Source of the DNA: Ignavibacteriales bacterium
GTDB taxonomy: Bacteria > Bacteroidota > Ignavibacteria > Ignavibacteriales > Melioribacteraceae
Direction of reading: 5' to 3'
Length of the DNA stretch: 64,000 bases
NCBI GenBank assembly: GCA_020635285.1
Contig: JACKAB010000006.1
Span: forward strand, 62,001-126,000
Shown here: positions 45,564 through 54,896 of the stretch, piece after piece
How the letters are laid out: each line of letters opens with the position of its first letter
How positions within the stretch are numbered: position 1 is the first letter of the stretch
Made by a program: the position numbers and the translations under genes
The notes under the pieces: generated by a model
What the model saw: only the letters and a program-made list of their open reading frames with translations
Told to the model about the DNA's origin: nothing
The model's database searches: none

Positions 45564-46409
45564 TTATTTTTCACTCTTCTCGGTAGGTTCTTCAAAGCTC
45601 TTTTCATATTGGCGTTTAGCATTCTGACTCATACCCATACTAGAAAATCCACCGTCGTGAAATAAATTCTGCATAGTAACTTTTTTTGTTAGATCAGAGA
45701 ATAAAGTTACACAATAGTCTGCGCATTCATTGGCAGAGGCATTACCCAAGGGTGACATTCTATCGGTAAAATCAAATAGCGAATCAAATGCATCAATTCT
45801 ACTTCCTGCTGTTGTTCTGGTTGGAGATTGAGAAATTGTATTTATTCTAATAAATTTTTCTCTTCCATAAATATATCCAAAACTACGTGCAATAGATTCT
45901 AGAATAGCTTTAGCATCAGCCATGTCATTGTACAAGTCAAGTGTACGCTGTGCAGCAATATATGATAAGGCTACAACTGAACCCCATTCATTTATTGCAT
46001 CATAATTGCGGCATGTTTGTAAAATTTTATGTAATGATAAAGCTGAGACATCTAAAGTCTTTAAAAAGTTAGCATAGTTAATATTATCATATGGAATATC
46101 TTTTCTAACGTTTGGAGACATTCCAATTGAATGAAGTAAAAAGTCAAACTTTCCACCGAAATGCTCCATGGACTTTTTAATTAATTTTTCAATATCATCC
46201 AAACTTGTAACATCGCAAGAAACAACTATTGAATTAAGTTTTTTAGCAAGTTTATCTATTTCGCCCATTCTAAGAGCAAATGGAGCATTTGTTAAAATAA
46301 TTTCTGCCCCCTCTTCATAAGCACGTTCAGCTACTTTCCATCCTATTGAACTTTCATTTAGTGCTCCAAAAATAATTCCCTTTTTACCTTTTAATAAATT
46401 ATATGCCAT
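45564..46409 (-). CDS. fabI: Enoyl-[acyl-carrier-protein] reductase
   Basis: A 281-residue SDR enzyme of fatty acid elongation. It has the FabI-type N-terminus LLKGKKGIIFGALNESSIGW, the HSIGMSPN strand and the catalytic Tyr150/Tyr160/Lys167 set in SYIAAQRTLDLYNDMADAKA (Y-x6-K). The substrate loop region ends with SPLGNASANECADYC. Length is slightly above E. coli FabI because of a charged C-terminal tail. It is transcribed alone. Confidence 0.88.
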   Translation of the reverse strand: MAYNLLKGKKGIIFGALNESSIGWKVAERAYEEGAEIILTNAPFALRMGEIDKLAKKLNSIVVSCDVTSLDDIEKLIKKSMEHFGGKFDFLLHSIGMSPNVRKDIPYDNINYANFLKTLDVSALSLHKILQTCRNYDAINEWGSVVALSYIAAQRTLDLYNDMADAKAILESIARSFGYIYGREKFIRINTISQSPTRTTAGSRIDAFDSLFDFTDRMSPLGNASANECADYCVTLFSDLTKKVTMQNLFHDGGFSSMGMSQNAKRQYEKSFEEPTEKSEK

Positions 46410-46773
46410 TGCTTTTTTATTCTCCGTTCATATTTTGATATTATTATAATTATTCCGCTCTAATTTAATAATTTATTTTTTCTTGAAGAACTTTTTACTT
46501 AACCAATTCCAATTAAGACTAAAAAATATTTAGACGAAAAAAGTTTTTCAAAATTATTATTTTTGAAAATAAGTTAAGGAATTCCAAAAATAAAATTGGA
46601 AATTCTGAAGATTTTAAAATAAGCTGGTAACATACAAATTAGTAGAAAGGAACATTTGCTTCTCGGGACAAGTTTTCCAGCTCTACCATTAATGATAAAT
46701 CCACTAATAAAAACTTGAAATTTTCTCATCAATCTTATAAGTTAATGCAATTATTCTGAGGAAAGCAAACAAA
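46410..46773. other. Gene-free divergent promoter region
   Basis: Lies between the fabI start and the DUF1801 start. It is AT-rich with two imperfect inverted repeats (around 46580-46605, and AGCTGG/CCAGCT at 46622-46627/46677-46682). No coding or RNA gene was recognised. Confidence 0.4.
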
Positions 46774-47193
46774 ATGGCAGAACTAAAAACAAAACTTAAT
46801 GATGCAAGTGTAGAGAAATTTCTTAATTCCGTAGTTGATGAAAAGAAAAGAGAACTCTCTTTTAAGATACTTGACTTGATGAGAAAAATAACAAAAGAAG
46901 AGCCCAAAATGTGGGGAACAAGTATTGTTGGCTTTGGAACATACCATTATAAATATGCTAGTGGACAAGAAGGTGATTGGATGCTAGTCGGCTTTTCTCC
47001 AAGGAAACAAGCTGTTACTATTTATATAATGTCAGGATTTAGCAGATATGATGAATTAATGAATAAACTTGGAAAATTTAAAACTGGTAAATCTTGTCTT
47101 TATATCAAAAATGAAGAAGATGTAAATTTAAAAGTGTTAAAAGAATTAATTACCCAATCAGTAAACTTTATTAAGAAAAAGAAATGGGGATAA
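46774..47193 (+). CDS. DUF1801 domain protein
   Basis: A 139-residue YdhG-like alpha/beta protein matching DUF1801: VEKFLNSVVDEKKRELSFKI, then PKMWGTSIVGFGTYHYKY, VGFSPRKQAVTIYIM and KTGKSCLYIKNEEDV. The biochemical role of the family is not established. It is a stand-alone gene ahead of the arginine operon. Confidence 0.83.
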   Translation: MAELKTKLNDASVEKFLNSVVDEKKRELSFKILDLMRKITKEEPKMWGTSIVGFGTYHYKYASGQEGDWMLVGFSPRKQAVTIYIMSGFSRYDELMNKLGKFKTGKSCLYIKNEEDVNLKVLKELITQSVNFIKKKKWG

Positions 47194-47274
47194 TGAAATA
47201 TTGGATATTGTTCCATATTTTTGCATAATATCTTCATATAGGAACATGTTACTGGATTTTTACACTATTTATTC

Positions 47275-47330
47275 TTGACAAATATATTGACACATTCTTA
47301 TATTTCTTACATGAATTTTAAAATTAATTA
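47275..47330 (+). promoter_or_regulatory. Likely promoter and ARG-box-like site of the arginine operon
   Basis: TTGACA (47275-47280), an 18-base spacer and TATATT (47299-47304) are followed directly by CATGAATTTTAAAATTAA (47310-47327), which resembles the half-site TGAAT of ArgR boxes with an imperfect second half. ArgR is encoded in the operon downstream. Confidence 0.4.
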
Positions 47331-47467
47331 TATCACATCAGCAAATTTTCTTCTAACCAAAGAAAACTTACGCCCAACACCACCTCGCCCCTTTTTGGGG
47401 TAAACTTTATACATATCGCAATTTTAAATTATTAATAAAATAATCCAAATTTCAAAAAAGGTTAAAA

Positions 47468-48496
47468 ATGATTTCTGTTGGAATCATCGGTGGCTCTGGT
47501 TATACCGGTAAATATATTGTAAAATTTTGTAATGAACACCCAAATGTGAGTGAGTTTTACATTTACGCCAATAATAGCGCTGGACAATCAATTCACAATG
47601 TCTTTCCAGATTTAGTTGGCGAAGTTGAAAACCAAACTATTAAAAGTGTAACAACTTTAGATTTATCTCACGATGTTTATTTCTTTGCATTACCTCACGG
47701 AGAATCATTTAAGTACGCACCAATGCTGCTCAAAGCAAATAAAAAAGTTATTGATCTCGGAGCAGATTTTAGACTAGACAATGCAGACTCATTTAAAAAA
47801 ACTTATGGATTAGTCCATACCTCACCAGAATATCTGAATTCTAAAATTTATGGTTTGGCAGAAATTGCTGAAAATTACAATCAAACCAATTTAATTGCAA
47901 ACCCTGGCTGTTACCCAACCGCAGCTTTGCTTTCATCAATTCCTATTGTTAAATATTTGGGTGAAAATATTCAGAGTATTTCAACGGTTTCATATTCTGG
48001 CTTGAGTGGAGCAGGTAAAAAAGCTTCTACCGATTTATTGTTTACCGAAAATTATAACAGTGTAAAGGCTTACAATGTTGGCTCACACAGACATGAAGTT
48101 GAAATAGAGCAAGAGTTAAAAAAGTATAATAGTAAGGTTGAATATTCTTTAACAACTCATTTACTGCCGGTTTTTAGCGGGATTTATTCAACAACAATTA
48201 TCCATACTGATAAGGCTTTTCAGCAAGATGATGTTGATGAATTATTTTCTAAATCCTATAATGAAAAAAGCTTTATAAGATTAAGACAAACTCCTCCTGA
48301 ATTAAAATGGGTTATTGGAACAAACTACTGTGATTTAAATGTTACTTGTGCCAAAAATAAAATTATTGTAACTGCAGCAATTGATAATTTAATTAAAGGT
48401 GCTTCAGGGCAAGCAATGCAAAATATGAACAAACTCTATGGTTGGGATGAGTCTTTAGGAATTAAGAGTAATAAGGAACAATTGACAAATGCATAA
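47468..48496 (+). CDS. argC: N-acetyl-gamma-glutamyl-phosphate reductase
   Basis: A 342-residue NADPH enzyme for the third step of arginine synthesis. It has the N-terminal GIIGGSGYTGKYIVKF, the catalytic Cys148 in NPGCYPTA and the HRHEVEIEQ segment. It overlaps argJ by eight bases and is the first gene of argC-J-B-D-R-G-H. Confidence 0.93.
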   Translation: MISVGIIGGSGYTGKYIVKFCNEHPNVSEFYIYANNSAGQSIHNVFPDLVGEVENQTIKSVTTLDLSHDVYFFALPHGESFKYAPMLLKANKKVIDLGADFRLDNADSFKKTYGLVHTSPEYLNSKIYGLAEIAENYNQTNLIANPGCYPTAALLSSIPIVKYLGENIQSISTVSYSGLSGAGKKASTDLLFTENYNSVKAYNVGSHRHEVEIEQELKKYNSKVEYSLTTHLLPVFSGIYSTTIIHTDKAFQQDDVDELFSKSYNEKSFIRLRQTPPELKWVIGTNYCDLNVTCAKNKIIVTAAIDNLIKGASGQAMQNMNKLYGWDESLGIKSNKEQLTNA

Positions 48497-49727
48497 TCAA
48501 ACAATTACCGAAGTGGAAAATAAATTTACATATCTTGAAAATGGATCCGTGACATCTGCAAAAGGTTTTCAGGCAACTGGAATTCATTGTGGAATAAAAA
48601 AGAAGAATAAAGATTTAGCATTGATTTACTCCAAAGTTCCGGCAGAAGCCGCGGGAGTTTATACCTTGAATAAAGCAAAAGCGGCTCCAGTTACAATTTG
48701 TGAAAATATAACAAAACAAAACGGAAAAGCGAAAGCAATAATTTGTAATTCAGGCAATGCTAATGCATGTACAGGTTTTGAAGGACATCTCGATGCTTTG
48801 GAAGTTCAGAAAAAATGTGCTGAAGTTTTAAAAATAAATTCAAATGAGGTTTTAATTAGCTCTACAGGAGTAATTGGAGAGCGATTAAATGTTTCAGCAA
48901 TTATTAATTCTTTAGATACTTTAAAAAATAATTTGAATGATGAAGGCGGGATCTTAGCCGCTGAAGCAATTATGACAACTGATTTAGTTTCAAAACATTT
49001 TGCTGTAAAAGTTCAACTGAGTAATGGTGAAATTACAATTGGTGGAATTGCAAAAGGCAGCGGAATGATTATGCCGAATATGGCTACAATGCTGGGCTTT
49101 GTTACAACTGATGCAAAAATTGAAAAGGAAGTTTTGCAATCAGCTTTATCAGAATCCGTTAATGATTCATATAATAAAATTTCAGTAGATGGCGAAACAA
49201 GCACAAATGATATGGTTTTAATGTTGGCAAACGGAATGAGCAATGTTGAAGTTGAAAAAGATTCTAATGATTATCAAATTTTTACTTTAGCACTAAAAGA
49301 TCTTTCAATCAAAATGGCAAAATCTATTGTTGCAGATGGTGAAGGTGCAACAAAATTTGTAACAATAAACATTAAAAATGCACCAACAGAAAAAGATGCA
49401 AATACAATTGCAAAAGCAATCGCTAATTCTCCACTAGTTAAAACAGCATTAAATGGCGGCGACCCAAATTGGGGAAGAATAATTTCAGCTGCAAGTAGCT
49501 CTGGCGCAGATATTTTGCCAGAAAAGGTAACTTTGTATTTTGATGATCTTGCGGTTTTTCAACCCAATTATAAAATAAATGATGTTGAAAAAGAAGCTGC
49601 AAAACTTTTAGCAGAAAAAAATATAAATATCACACTAGATTTGGATTACGGCAATGCCAGCACAACTTGGTGGACCTGCGACTACTCCGAACAGTACATT
49701 AAAATTAACGCACATTACAGAACTTAA
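48489..49727 (+). CDS. argJ: Bifunctional glutamate N-acetyltransferase/ornithine acetyltransferase
   Basis: A 412-residue Ntn-type enzyme that cleaves itself before Thr200 in NMATMLGFVTTDA, giving alpha and beta chains. It recycles acetyl groups between ornithine and glutamate. Other motifs: SSTGVIGERL and NGGDPNWGRII. The C-terminal NAHYRT matches the family end. No argA or argE is seen here, in keeping with a cyclic pathway. Confidence 0.93.
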   Translation: MHNQTITEVENKFTYLENGSVTSAKGFQATGIHCGIKKKNKDLALIYSKVPAEAAGVYTLNKAKAAPVTICENITKQNGKAKAIICNSGNANACTGFEGHLDALEVQKKCAEVLKINSNEVLISSTGVIGERLNVSAIINSLDTLKNNLNDEGGILAAEAIMTTDLVSKHFAVKVQLSNGEITIGGIAKGSGMIMPNMATMLGFVTTDAKIEKEVLQSALSESVNDSYNKISVDGETSTNDMVLMLANGMSNVEVEKDSNDYQIFTLALKDLSIKMAKSIVADGEGATKFVTINIKNAPTEKDANTIAKAIANSPLVKTALNGGDPNWGRIISAASSSGADILPEKVTLYFDDLAVFQPNYKINDVEKEAAKLLAEKNINITLDLDYGNASTTWWTCDYSEQYIKINAHYRT

Positions 49728-49737
49728 GAGAAATATT

Positions 49738-50487
49738 ATGAGCATAGCAATCTTAAAAATCAGTGGCAAATCTTTAGAAGAATTTACAAATAATTTTGCT
49801 GGAGTAAACTTAATTAAGAGTCTCCAAGCAAAATATACATCAGTCATTTTAATACACGGCGGTGGAAATTTAATTACCCAATGGGCAGAAAAAATGGGAA
49901 TTAAATCAGAATTTTTTGAGGGACAAAGAGTCACTTGTAAAGAGACAATGGAAATTACCGCAGCCGTGCAAGGCGGATTAATCAATGGAAGAATTAATGC
50001 ATATCTGCATAAAAACGGAATAAAAGCAATCGGCCTAAACGGAATTGATATGGATTCGTTTGTTGCTGAATATGTAAACGACAAACTTGGTTTTGTCGGA
50101 AATCCAATTTCGATATCTGACAAAAAATGGCTATTTGATTTATTGAACGACAATATTGTACCAGTATTTTCAAGTCTTTGCAGAGATAAAGATGGAAACC
50201 TAATGAATGTAAATGCAGATTTATTTGCTGGCGCTCTTGCCAAAGCCTTAAAAGCTGATTCAGTATTTTTTATATCTGATGTGCAGGGCGTAAAATTAAA
50301 TAATGAATTCCAAAATTCTTTATCAACAACTCAACTAAAAGAAGGTATGGATTCTGGCGAAATTAACAACGGAATGATTCCAAAAATAAATGCTTGCCTA
50401 AATTTACTTGCAAGCGGCATTAAAAATATTTGGATTGGTAATGAAATGACTGATAATAATTTAAGAGGAACTTGGATTGTCAACTAA
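49738..50487 (+). CDS. argB: Acetylglutamate kinase
   Basis: A 249-residue amino-acid kinase (HGGGNLITQW, GLNGIDMDS, FISDVQGVKLN, GMIPKINACLNLL). I chose the ATG at 49738, ten bases after argJ with AAGAGA in front, rather than in-frame earlier starts that overlap argJ and add unrelated residues. It is somewhat divergent in the substrate region but its place in the operon makes the function secure. Confidence 0.9.
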   Translation: MSIAILKISGKSLEEFTNNFAGVNLIKSLQAKYTSVILIHGGGNLITQWAEKMGIKSEFFEGQRVTCKETMEITAAVQGGLINGRINAYLHKNGIKAIGLNGIDMDSFVAEYVNDKLGFVGNPISISDKKWLFDLLNDNIVPVFSSLCRDKDGNLMNVNADLFAGALAKALKADSVFFISDVQGVKLNNEFQNSLSTTQLKEGMDSGEINNGMIPKINACLNLLASGIKNIWIGNEMTDNNLRGTWIVN

Positions 50488-51682
50488 CAATGAAAACAAA
50501 TCGTATCAAGTAAATACTTACAAAAGGAATGAAGTTGAATTTGTTAAAGGTGAGGGAGTTTACCTTTTTGATAAATCAGGCAACAAATATTTGGATTTTC
50601 TTTGCGGTATTGCCGTTACTGGACTTGGTCACAAAAATAAAAAGTTAATCAATGCTGCCGTAACTCAGATTGATAACTTATGGCATGTTTCTAATTTGTT
50701 TACTTCAACTCCTCAAGAAAATTTGGCCAAAAAACTTTGCGAAAAATCTGGATTAGATAAGGTCTTTTTTTGCAATACTGGAACAGAAGCGAATGAAGCT
50801 GCAATAAAATTTGCAAGAAAATTTGGCAAGGGTAAGTCGAATATTATCACTACGAATGGCGGATTTCACGGTAGAACGTATGGAAGTTTATCTGCCTCCG
50901 CACAAGAAAAACTTTGGGAAGGTTTTTATCCACTTACTCCAGGTTTTGTTAATGTTGATTATAATAACATTGATGCCATTAAAAATGCAATTGATGAAAA
51001 CACTATTGCAGTAATGCTTGAACCAATACAAGGCGAAAACGGAATTGTAATTCCAAGTGAAAATTATTTGCAAGAAGTAAGAAAAGTTTGCGATGAAAAC
51101 AATCTTTTAATGATCATGGATGAAATTCAAACCGGCAATGGCAGAACTGGAAAATATTTTGCATATCAGCATAGTTCAATAATTCCAGATATTGTAACAA
51201 TGGCAAAAGGTATTGCAAATGGATTGCCTCTTGGGGCTGTAATTTGTTCTGATAAAGTTGCTGAGGCAATAACTCCGGGCAGTCATGGTTCAACATTTGG
51301 CGGAAATCCAGTTTCAATTTCTGTTGCAAATAAAGTTGTTGAATTAATTACACCAGAACTTTTAGATAATGTAAATACAGTGGGAAAACTTTTTGTTGAG
51401 AAAATAAAAAGCGAAAATTTATCAATTATTAAAGAAGTTAGAGCAAAAGGTTTAATGATTGGAATAGAATTTATTGAATCAATTGATGTTAAAAATCTTG
51501 CAAGTAAATTGCTTGAAAATAAAGTTGTAGTTGGAACTGCCGGAAATAATGTATTAAGAATTCTTCCTCCTCTTATTGTTGAGGAGTTACATATTTCTCA
51601 ATTTATAAATACATTTAAAAGTGTATTATTAATTGAAAATTTAATAACTAAACAAAGTGAAGAATTATGTCATCAAAATTAG
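50477..51682 (+). CDS. argD: Acetylornithine aminotransferase
   Basis: A 401-residue class III PLP aminotransferase. PLP lysine is Lys244 in TMAKGIANGLPLGAV; other motifs are FCNTGTEANEAAIKFARK and MDEIQTGNGRTG. The start is a TTG at 50477 with AGAGGAA seven bases ahead, overlapping the argB end by 11 bases; no nearby in-frame ATG would keep the N-terminal residues. It overlaps argR by 16 bases. Confidence 0.92.
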   Translation: MSTNNENKSYQVNTYKRNEVEFVKGEGVYLFDKSGNKYLDFLCGIAVTGLGHKNKKLINAAVTQIDNLWHVSNLFTSTPQENLAKKLCEKSGLDKVFFCNTGTEANEAAIKFARKFGKGKSNIITTNGGFHGRTYGSLSASAQEKLWEGFYPLTPGFVNVDYNNIDAIKNAIDENTIAVMLEPIQGENGIVIPSENYLQEVRKVCDENNLLMIMDEIQTGNGRTGKYFAYQHSSIIPDIVTMAKGIANGLPLGAVICSDKVAEAITPGSHGSTFGGNPVSISVANKVVELITPELLDNVNTVGKLFVEKIKSENLSIIKEVRAKGLMIGIEFIESIDVKNLASKLLENKVVVGTAGNNVLRILPPLIVEELHISQFINTFKSVLLIENLITKQSEELCHQN

Positions 51683-52125
51683 TAAGACAAAACAAAATTA
51701 AAAGAATTCTATCTGATAGGATTATTTCAAATCAAGAACAAATTCTAAAACTTCTTGGTAATGAAGGAGTAACTATTACTCAAGCGACGTTAAGCAGAGA
51801 CTTTGCAGATTTAGGTGTTATAAGAACTTTTACAAATCTTGGTGTTCAATACACACTAAGCAGCACAGATTACGGAAAGGAAATTGCCAAACTAGTCGGT
51901 TTAGAAATTTTAAACATCGCACAAAACGAATCTATGATAGTGCTTAGAACCCTTGCCGGACGGGCGCAAGGCGTAGCACACTATATTGATAGATTAAACA
52001 GAGAAGAAATTCTCGGAACAATTGGCGGTGATGATACCGTTCTAATTATCCCAAATAAAGTTTCTAACATTGAAAAAATATTGGATATTCTTAAAGATTT
52101 AATAACAGATAATTACAAAAAATGA
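51667..52125 (+). CDS. argR: Arginine repressor
   Basis: A 152-residue hexameric ArgR. The N-terminal winged helix contains VTITQATLSRDFADLGVIRT with the Ser-Arg recognition residues. The C-terminal domain has the arginine-binding GTIGGDDTVLIIP. It lies inside the biosynthetic operon it should regulate and overlaps argD by 16 bases, giving a simple feedback loop. Confidence 0.92.
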   Translation: MSSKLVRQNKIKRILSDRIISNQEQILKLLGNEGVTITQATLSRDFADLGVIRTFTNLGVQYTLSSTDYGKEIAKLVGLEILNIAQNESMIVLRTLAGRAQGVAHYIDRLNREEILGTIGGDDTVLIIPNKVSNIEKILDILKDLITDNYKK

Positions 52126-52137
52126 GGTTAACAAAAA

Positions 52138-53382
52138 ATGCAGACTAATAAGATTGTTGTAGCTTACTCCGGTGGCTTAGACACAAGTGTAATGGTAAAA
52201 TGGTTAAGTAAAAAATATAATGCCGAAATTATAACTGTTACTGGTAACTTGGGTCAAAAAAAAGAAATAGTAAATATTGAAGAAAAAGCACTAAGCACTG
52301 GGGCATCAAAAGCATATGTTGTAAATTTGCAAAAAGAATTTATAGAAGATTATGCTTGGAAGGCTTTAAAAGGCGGCGCTCTTTATGAAGGAGAATATCC
52401 GCTGGCAACAGCAATTGGCAGACCTTTGTTAGCTAAGCTGATGGTCGAAATTGCACAGAAAGAAGGTGCGAATATGGTTGCACACGGCTGCACCGGAAAA
52501 GGAAATGATCAAGTAAGATTTGAAGTTGGGATGAAAACTCTTGATCCAAATTTGCAAATTTTAGCTCCTTTAAGAGATTGGGAATTCAAGAGTAGAGAAG
52601 AAGAAATTATGTATGCAAAAGAAAATAATATTCCAATTTCTGTAAACTTAGAAAAGCCTTATTCCATTGATGAAAACATTTGGGGTATTGCGACAGAGTG
52701 TGGAGTATTGGAAGACACAAAAGTTGCACCACCAGAGGATGCATATCAAATTACAACCAATCCAAAAAATGCACCACAAGAATCTGAAATAATTAAACTA
52801 ACTTTTAATAAAGGTATTCCAATAAAGTTAGATGGCGTAGAAATGCCCGGCGCTCAATTGGTTAGTACACTTAACGATCTTGGTGGAAAACATGGAATCG
52901 GCAGATTAGATATAATTGAAAATAGAGTTGTAGGAATAAAATCAAGAGAAGTTTATGAAGCACCCGGAGCTCAATTACTTTTTGCGGCTCTTAAGCAATT
53001 AGAAAAACTTACTTTGGATAAAGACACATTCAGATATAAACAAAATGTTTCTAACACGTATGCAAATTTAATTTATGATGGATTCTGGTTTACCCCTTTA
53101 TTTGAAGCACTTACCGCTTTCTTTGACAAAGTTCAGGAAAGAGTTAGCGGAGAAATTACTTTGGAATTGTACAAAGGAACTATTAAAGTTTTATCAAGAG
53201 AATCAGAAAATAGTCTTTACAGTCAAGAACTTGCTACTTATACTGAAGAAGATGCGTTCAATCACAAAGATGCAGAAGGTTTTATAAATATTACAAGTTT
53301 ACCACATCAAGTTATTACAAGATATACTGTGAATAAAACCGGTTGGGTAAAAAGTAAAGTTGGTGAAAGTGTTAAAAAGTAA
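52138..53382 (+). CDS. argG: Argininosuccinate synthase
   Basis: A 414-residue ATP-dependent ligase joining citrulline and aspartate. It has the PP-loop AYSGGLDTSVMVKW, HGCTGKGNDQVRFE and DENIWGIATECG. It begins 12 bases after argR, with GAGG ahead of the ATG. Confidence 0.94.
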   Translation: MQTNKIVVAYSGGLDTSVMVKWLSKKYNAEIITVTGNLGQKKEIVNIEEKALSTGASKAYVVNLQKEFIEDYAWKALKGGALYEGEYPLATAIGRPLLAKLMVEIAQKEGANMVAHGCTGKGNDQVRFEVGMKTLDPNLQILAPLRDWEFKSREEEIMYAKENNIPISVNLEKPYSIDENIWGIATECGVLEDTKVAPPEDAYQITTNPKNAPQESEIIKLTFNKGIPIKLDGVEMPGAQLVSTLNDLGGKHGIGRLDIIENRVVGIKSREVYEAPGAQLLFAALKQLEKLTLDKDTFRYKQNVSNTYANLIYDGFWFTPLFEALTAFFDKVQERVSGEITLELYKGTIKVLSRESENSLYSQELATYTEEDAFNHKDAEGFINITSLPHQVITRYTVNKTGWVKSKVGESVKK

Positions 53383-53446
53383 TCAATCTTAAATTCTAAA
53401 GAATGTTTACTATGATAAAGAATACTAATACGAAACGGGTCCTTTA

Positions 53447-54817
53447 ATGTTGTGGGGCTCAAGGTTTAATAAAAAATTTGATGATAAAGCTCTAGAGTTT
53501 TCCTCTTCCCTTTCCTTTGATATTAATTTGATTGAGTGGGATATAAAAGTAAGTAAAGCGCATGCAAAAATGCTGAATAAAATAGGCATACTTACTCAAG
53601 ATGAAAAAGAGAAAATTCAAAAAGGTTTGGATATAATTTTCTTTAAGTATAAAGATGGAACTTGGAAACCTAATGAAAATAAATTCGAAGATATTCATTC
53701 TGCAATCGAAGAAGAGTTAACTAATCATATTGGTGAAGTCGGTAAAAAACTCCACACCGGAAGAAGTAGAAATGACCAAGTTGCGACAGATGTAAGACTT
53801 TGGGTGAAAAATTCTGCAACCGAATTAATTACTGCAATTACAAATTTTCAAAAAAATTTAATTAACCAGGCAAAAGAAAATGTAAATACTTTGATGCCTG
53901 GTTATACACATCTTCAAAGAGCCCAGCCAATTTCTTTTGCTTTTCACATGTTGGCTTATGTAGAAATGCTTGAACGCGATAAACAAAGATTAAACTTTAC
54001 GATTAATCAAGCTGATGAATGTATTCTGGGTTCCGGCGCTCTAGCCGGTTCTACAATTGAATTGGATAGAGAGTTTACATCAATAGAATTAGGCTTTTCA
54101 GCAGTTTCTAAAAATGCTCTCGACTCAGTTTCCAATCGTGATTTTATTCTGGATTTTCTTCACACTTGCAATCTAGGAATGCTGCACTTAAGCAGATTAA
54201 GCGAAGAAATAATTTTGTGGACTTCATACGAATGGAACTTTATTAAACTTGGAGATGAATTCACAACCGGCTCTTCACTTATGCCGCAAAAGCAAAATCC
54301 AGATTTAGCTGAATTAATTAGAGGGAAAAACGGCAGAACCTTTGGTCATTATTTAGCTTTATTAACAACTATAAAATCACTTCCACTGAGTTATAACAGA
54401 GATTTACAAGAAGATAAAGAAGGAATGTTCGATTCATTTTTTACATTTTTGATTCAGTTAATTTAATGAGTGAAATGGTAAAAAGTTTTAAAGTTAAAAA
54501 AAGAAAGATTTATAAAAGAAATTGACGGCAGTTTTATGCTTGCAACTGACTTGGCTGATTATCTTGTAAAAAAGGAATCTCATTTAGAGAAGCGCATAAT
54601 ATTTTAGGTAAAATTGTAAAATTTGCGACCGATGAAAATAAAAAAATTAAACGAATTAAAATTGACTGATTACAAAGACTTCAGCGATGTATTTGAAAAT
54701 GATGTTTATAAATATCTCTCCGCAGAAACTTGTTTAGAAAATAAAAAAATTCTTGACATTCGGCTCCCCAATCCACAAATGGTTGAAGACTCAATTAAGA
54801 ATTGGATTGATCAATAA
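53447..54817 (+). pseudogene. argH: Argininosuccinate lyase, C-terminal part frame broken
   Basis: The first 339 residues (53447-54466) are intact and include HTGRSRNDQVATDVRLW and the fumarase/lyase signature TGSSLMPQKQNPDLAEL. The remaining part to 54817 is readable only by switching frames at least five times (near 54450, 54500, 54572, 54640 and 54755). The joined frames give the expected C-terminal domain, with VDSFLATDLADYLV-like text, FENDVYKYL and GSPNPQMVEDSI. Breaks are mostly in A, T or G runs. Last step of arginine synthesis, end of the operon. Confidence 0.8.
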
Positions 54818-54838
54818 CTTTTTATAAAACAAATCAAA

Positions 54839-54870
54839 AAAAAGTCCCAACAATTTTGCTGGGACTTTTT
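54839..54870. terminator. Bidirectional terminator after argH
   Basis: AAAAAGTCCCA (54839-54849) pairs perfectly with TGGGACTTTTT (54860-54870), between the convergent argH and type IX protein genes. Confidence 0.88.
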
Positions 54871-54896
54871 GTTCTTGATTCACATATCTCACATCT

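Noticed and set aside
46622..46682. AGCTGG/CCAGCT inverted repeat
   Set aside because: Short arms 49 bases apart, no T tract and no obvious transcript end nearby.
49654..49737. Longer N-terminus for ArgB
   Set aside because: The extra residues are the argJ coding sequence read in another frame; MSIAILK at 49738 matches the family start and has its own ribosome-binding site.
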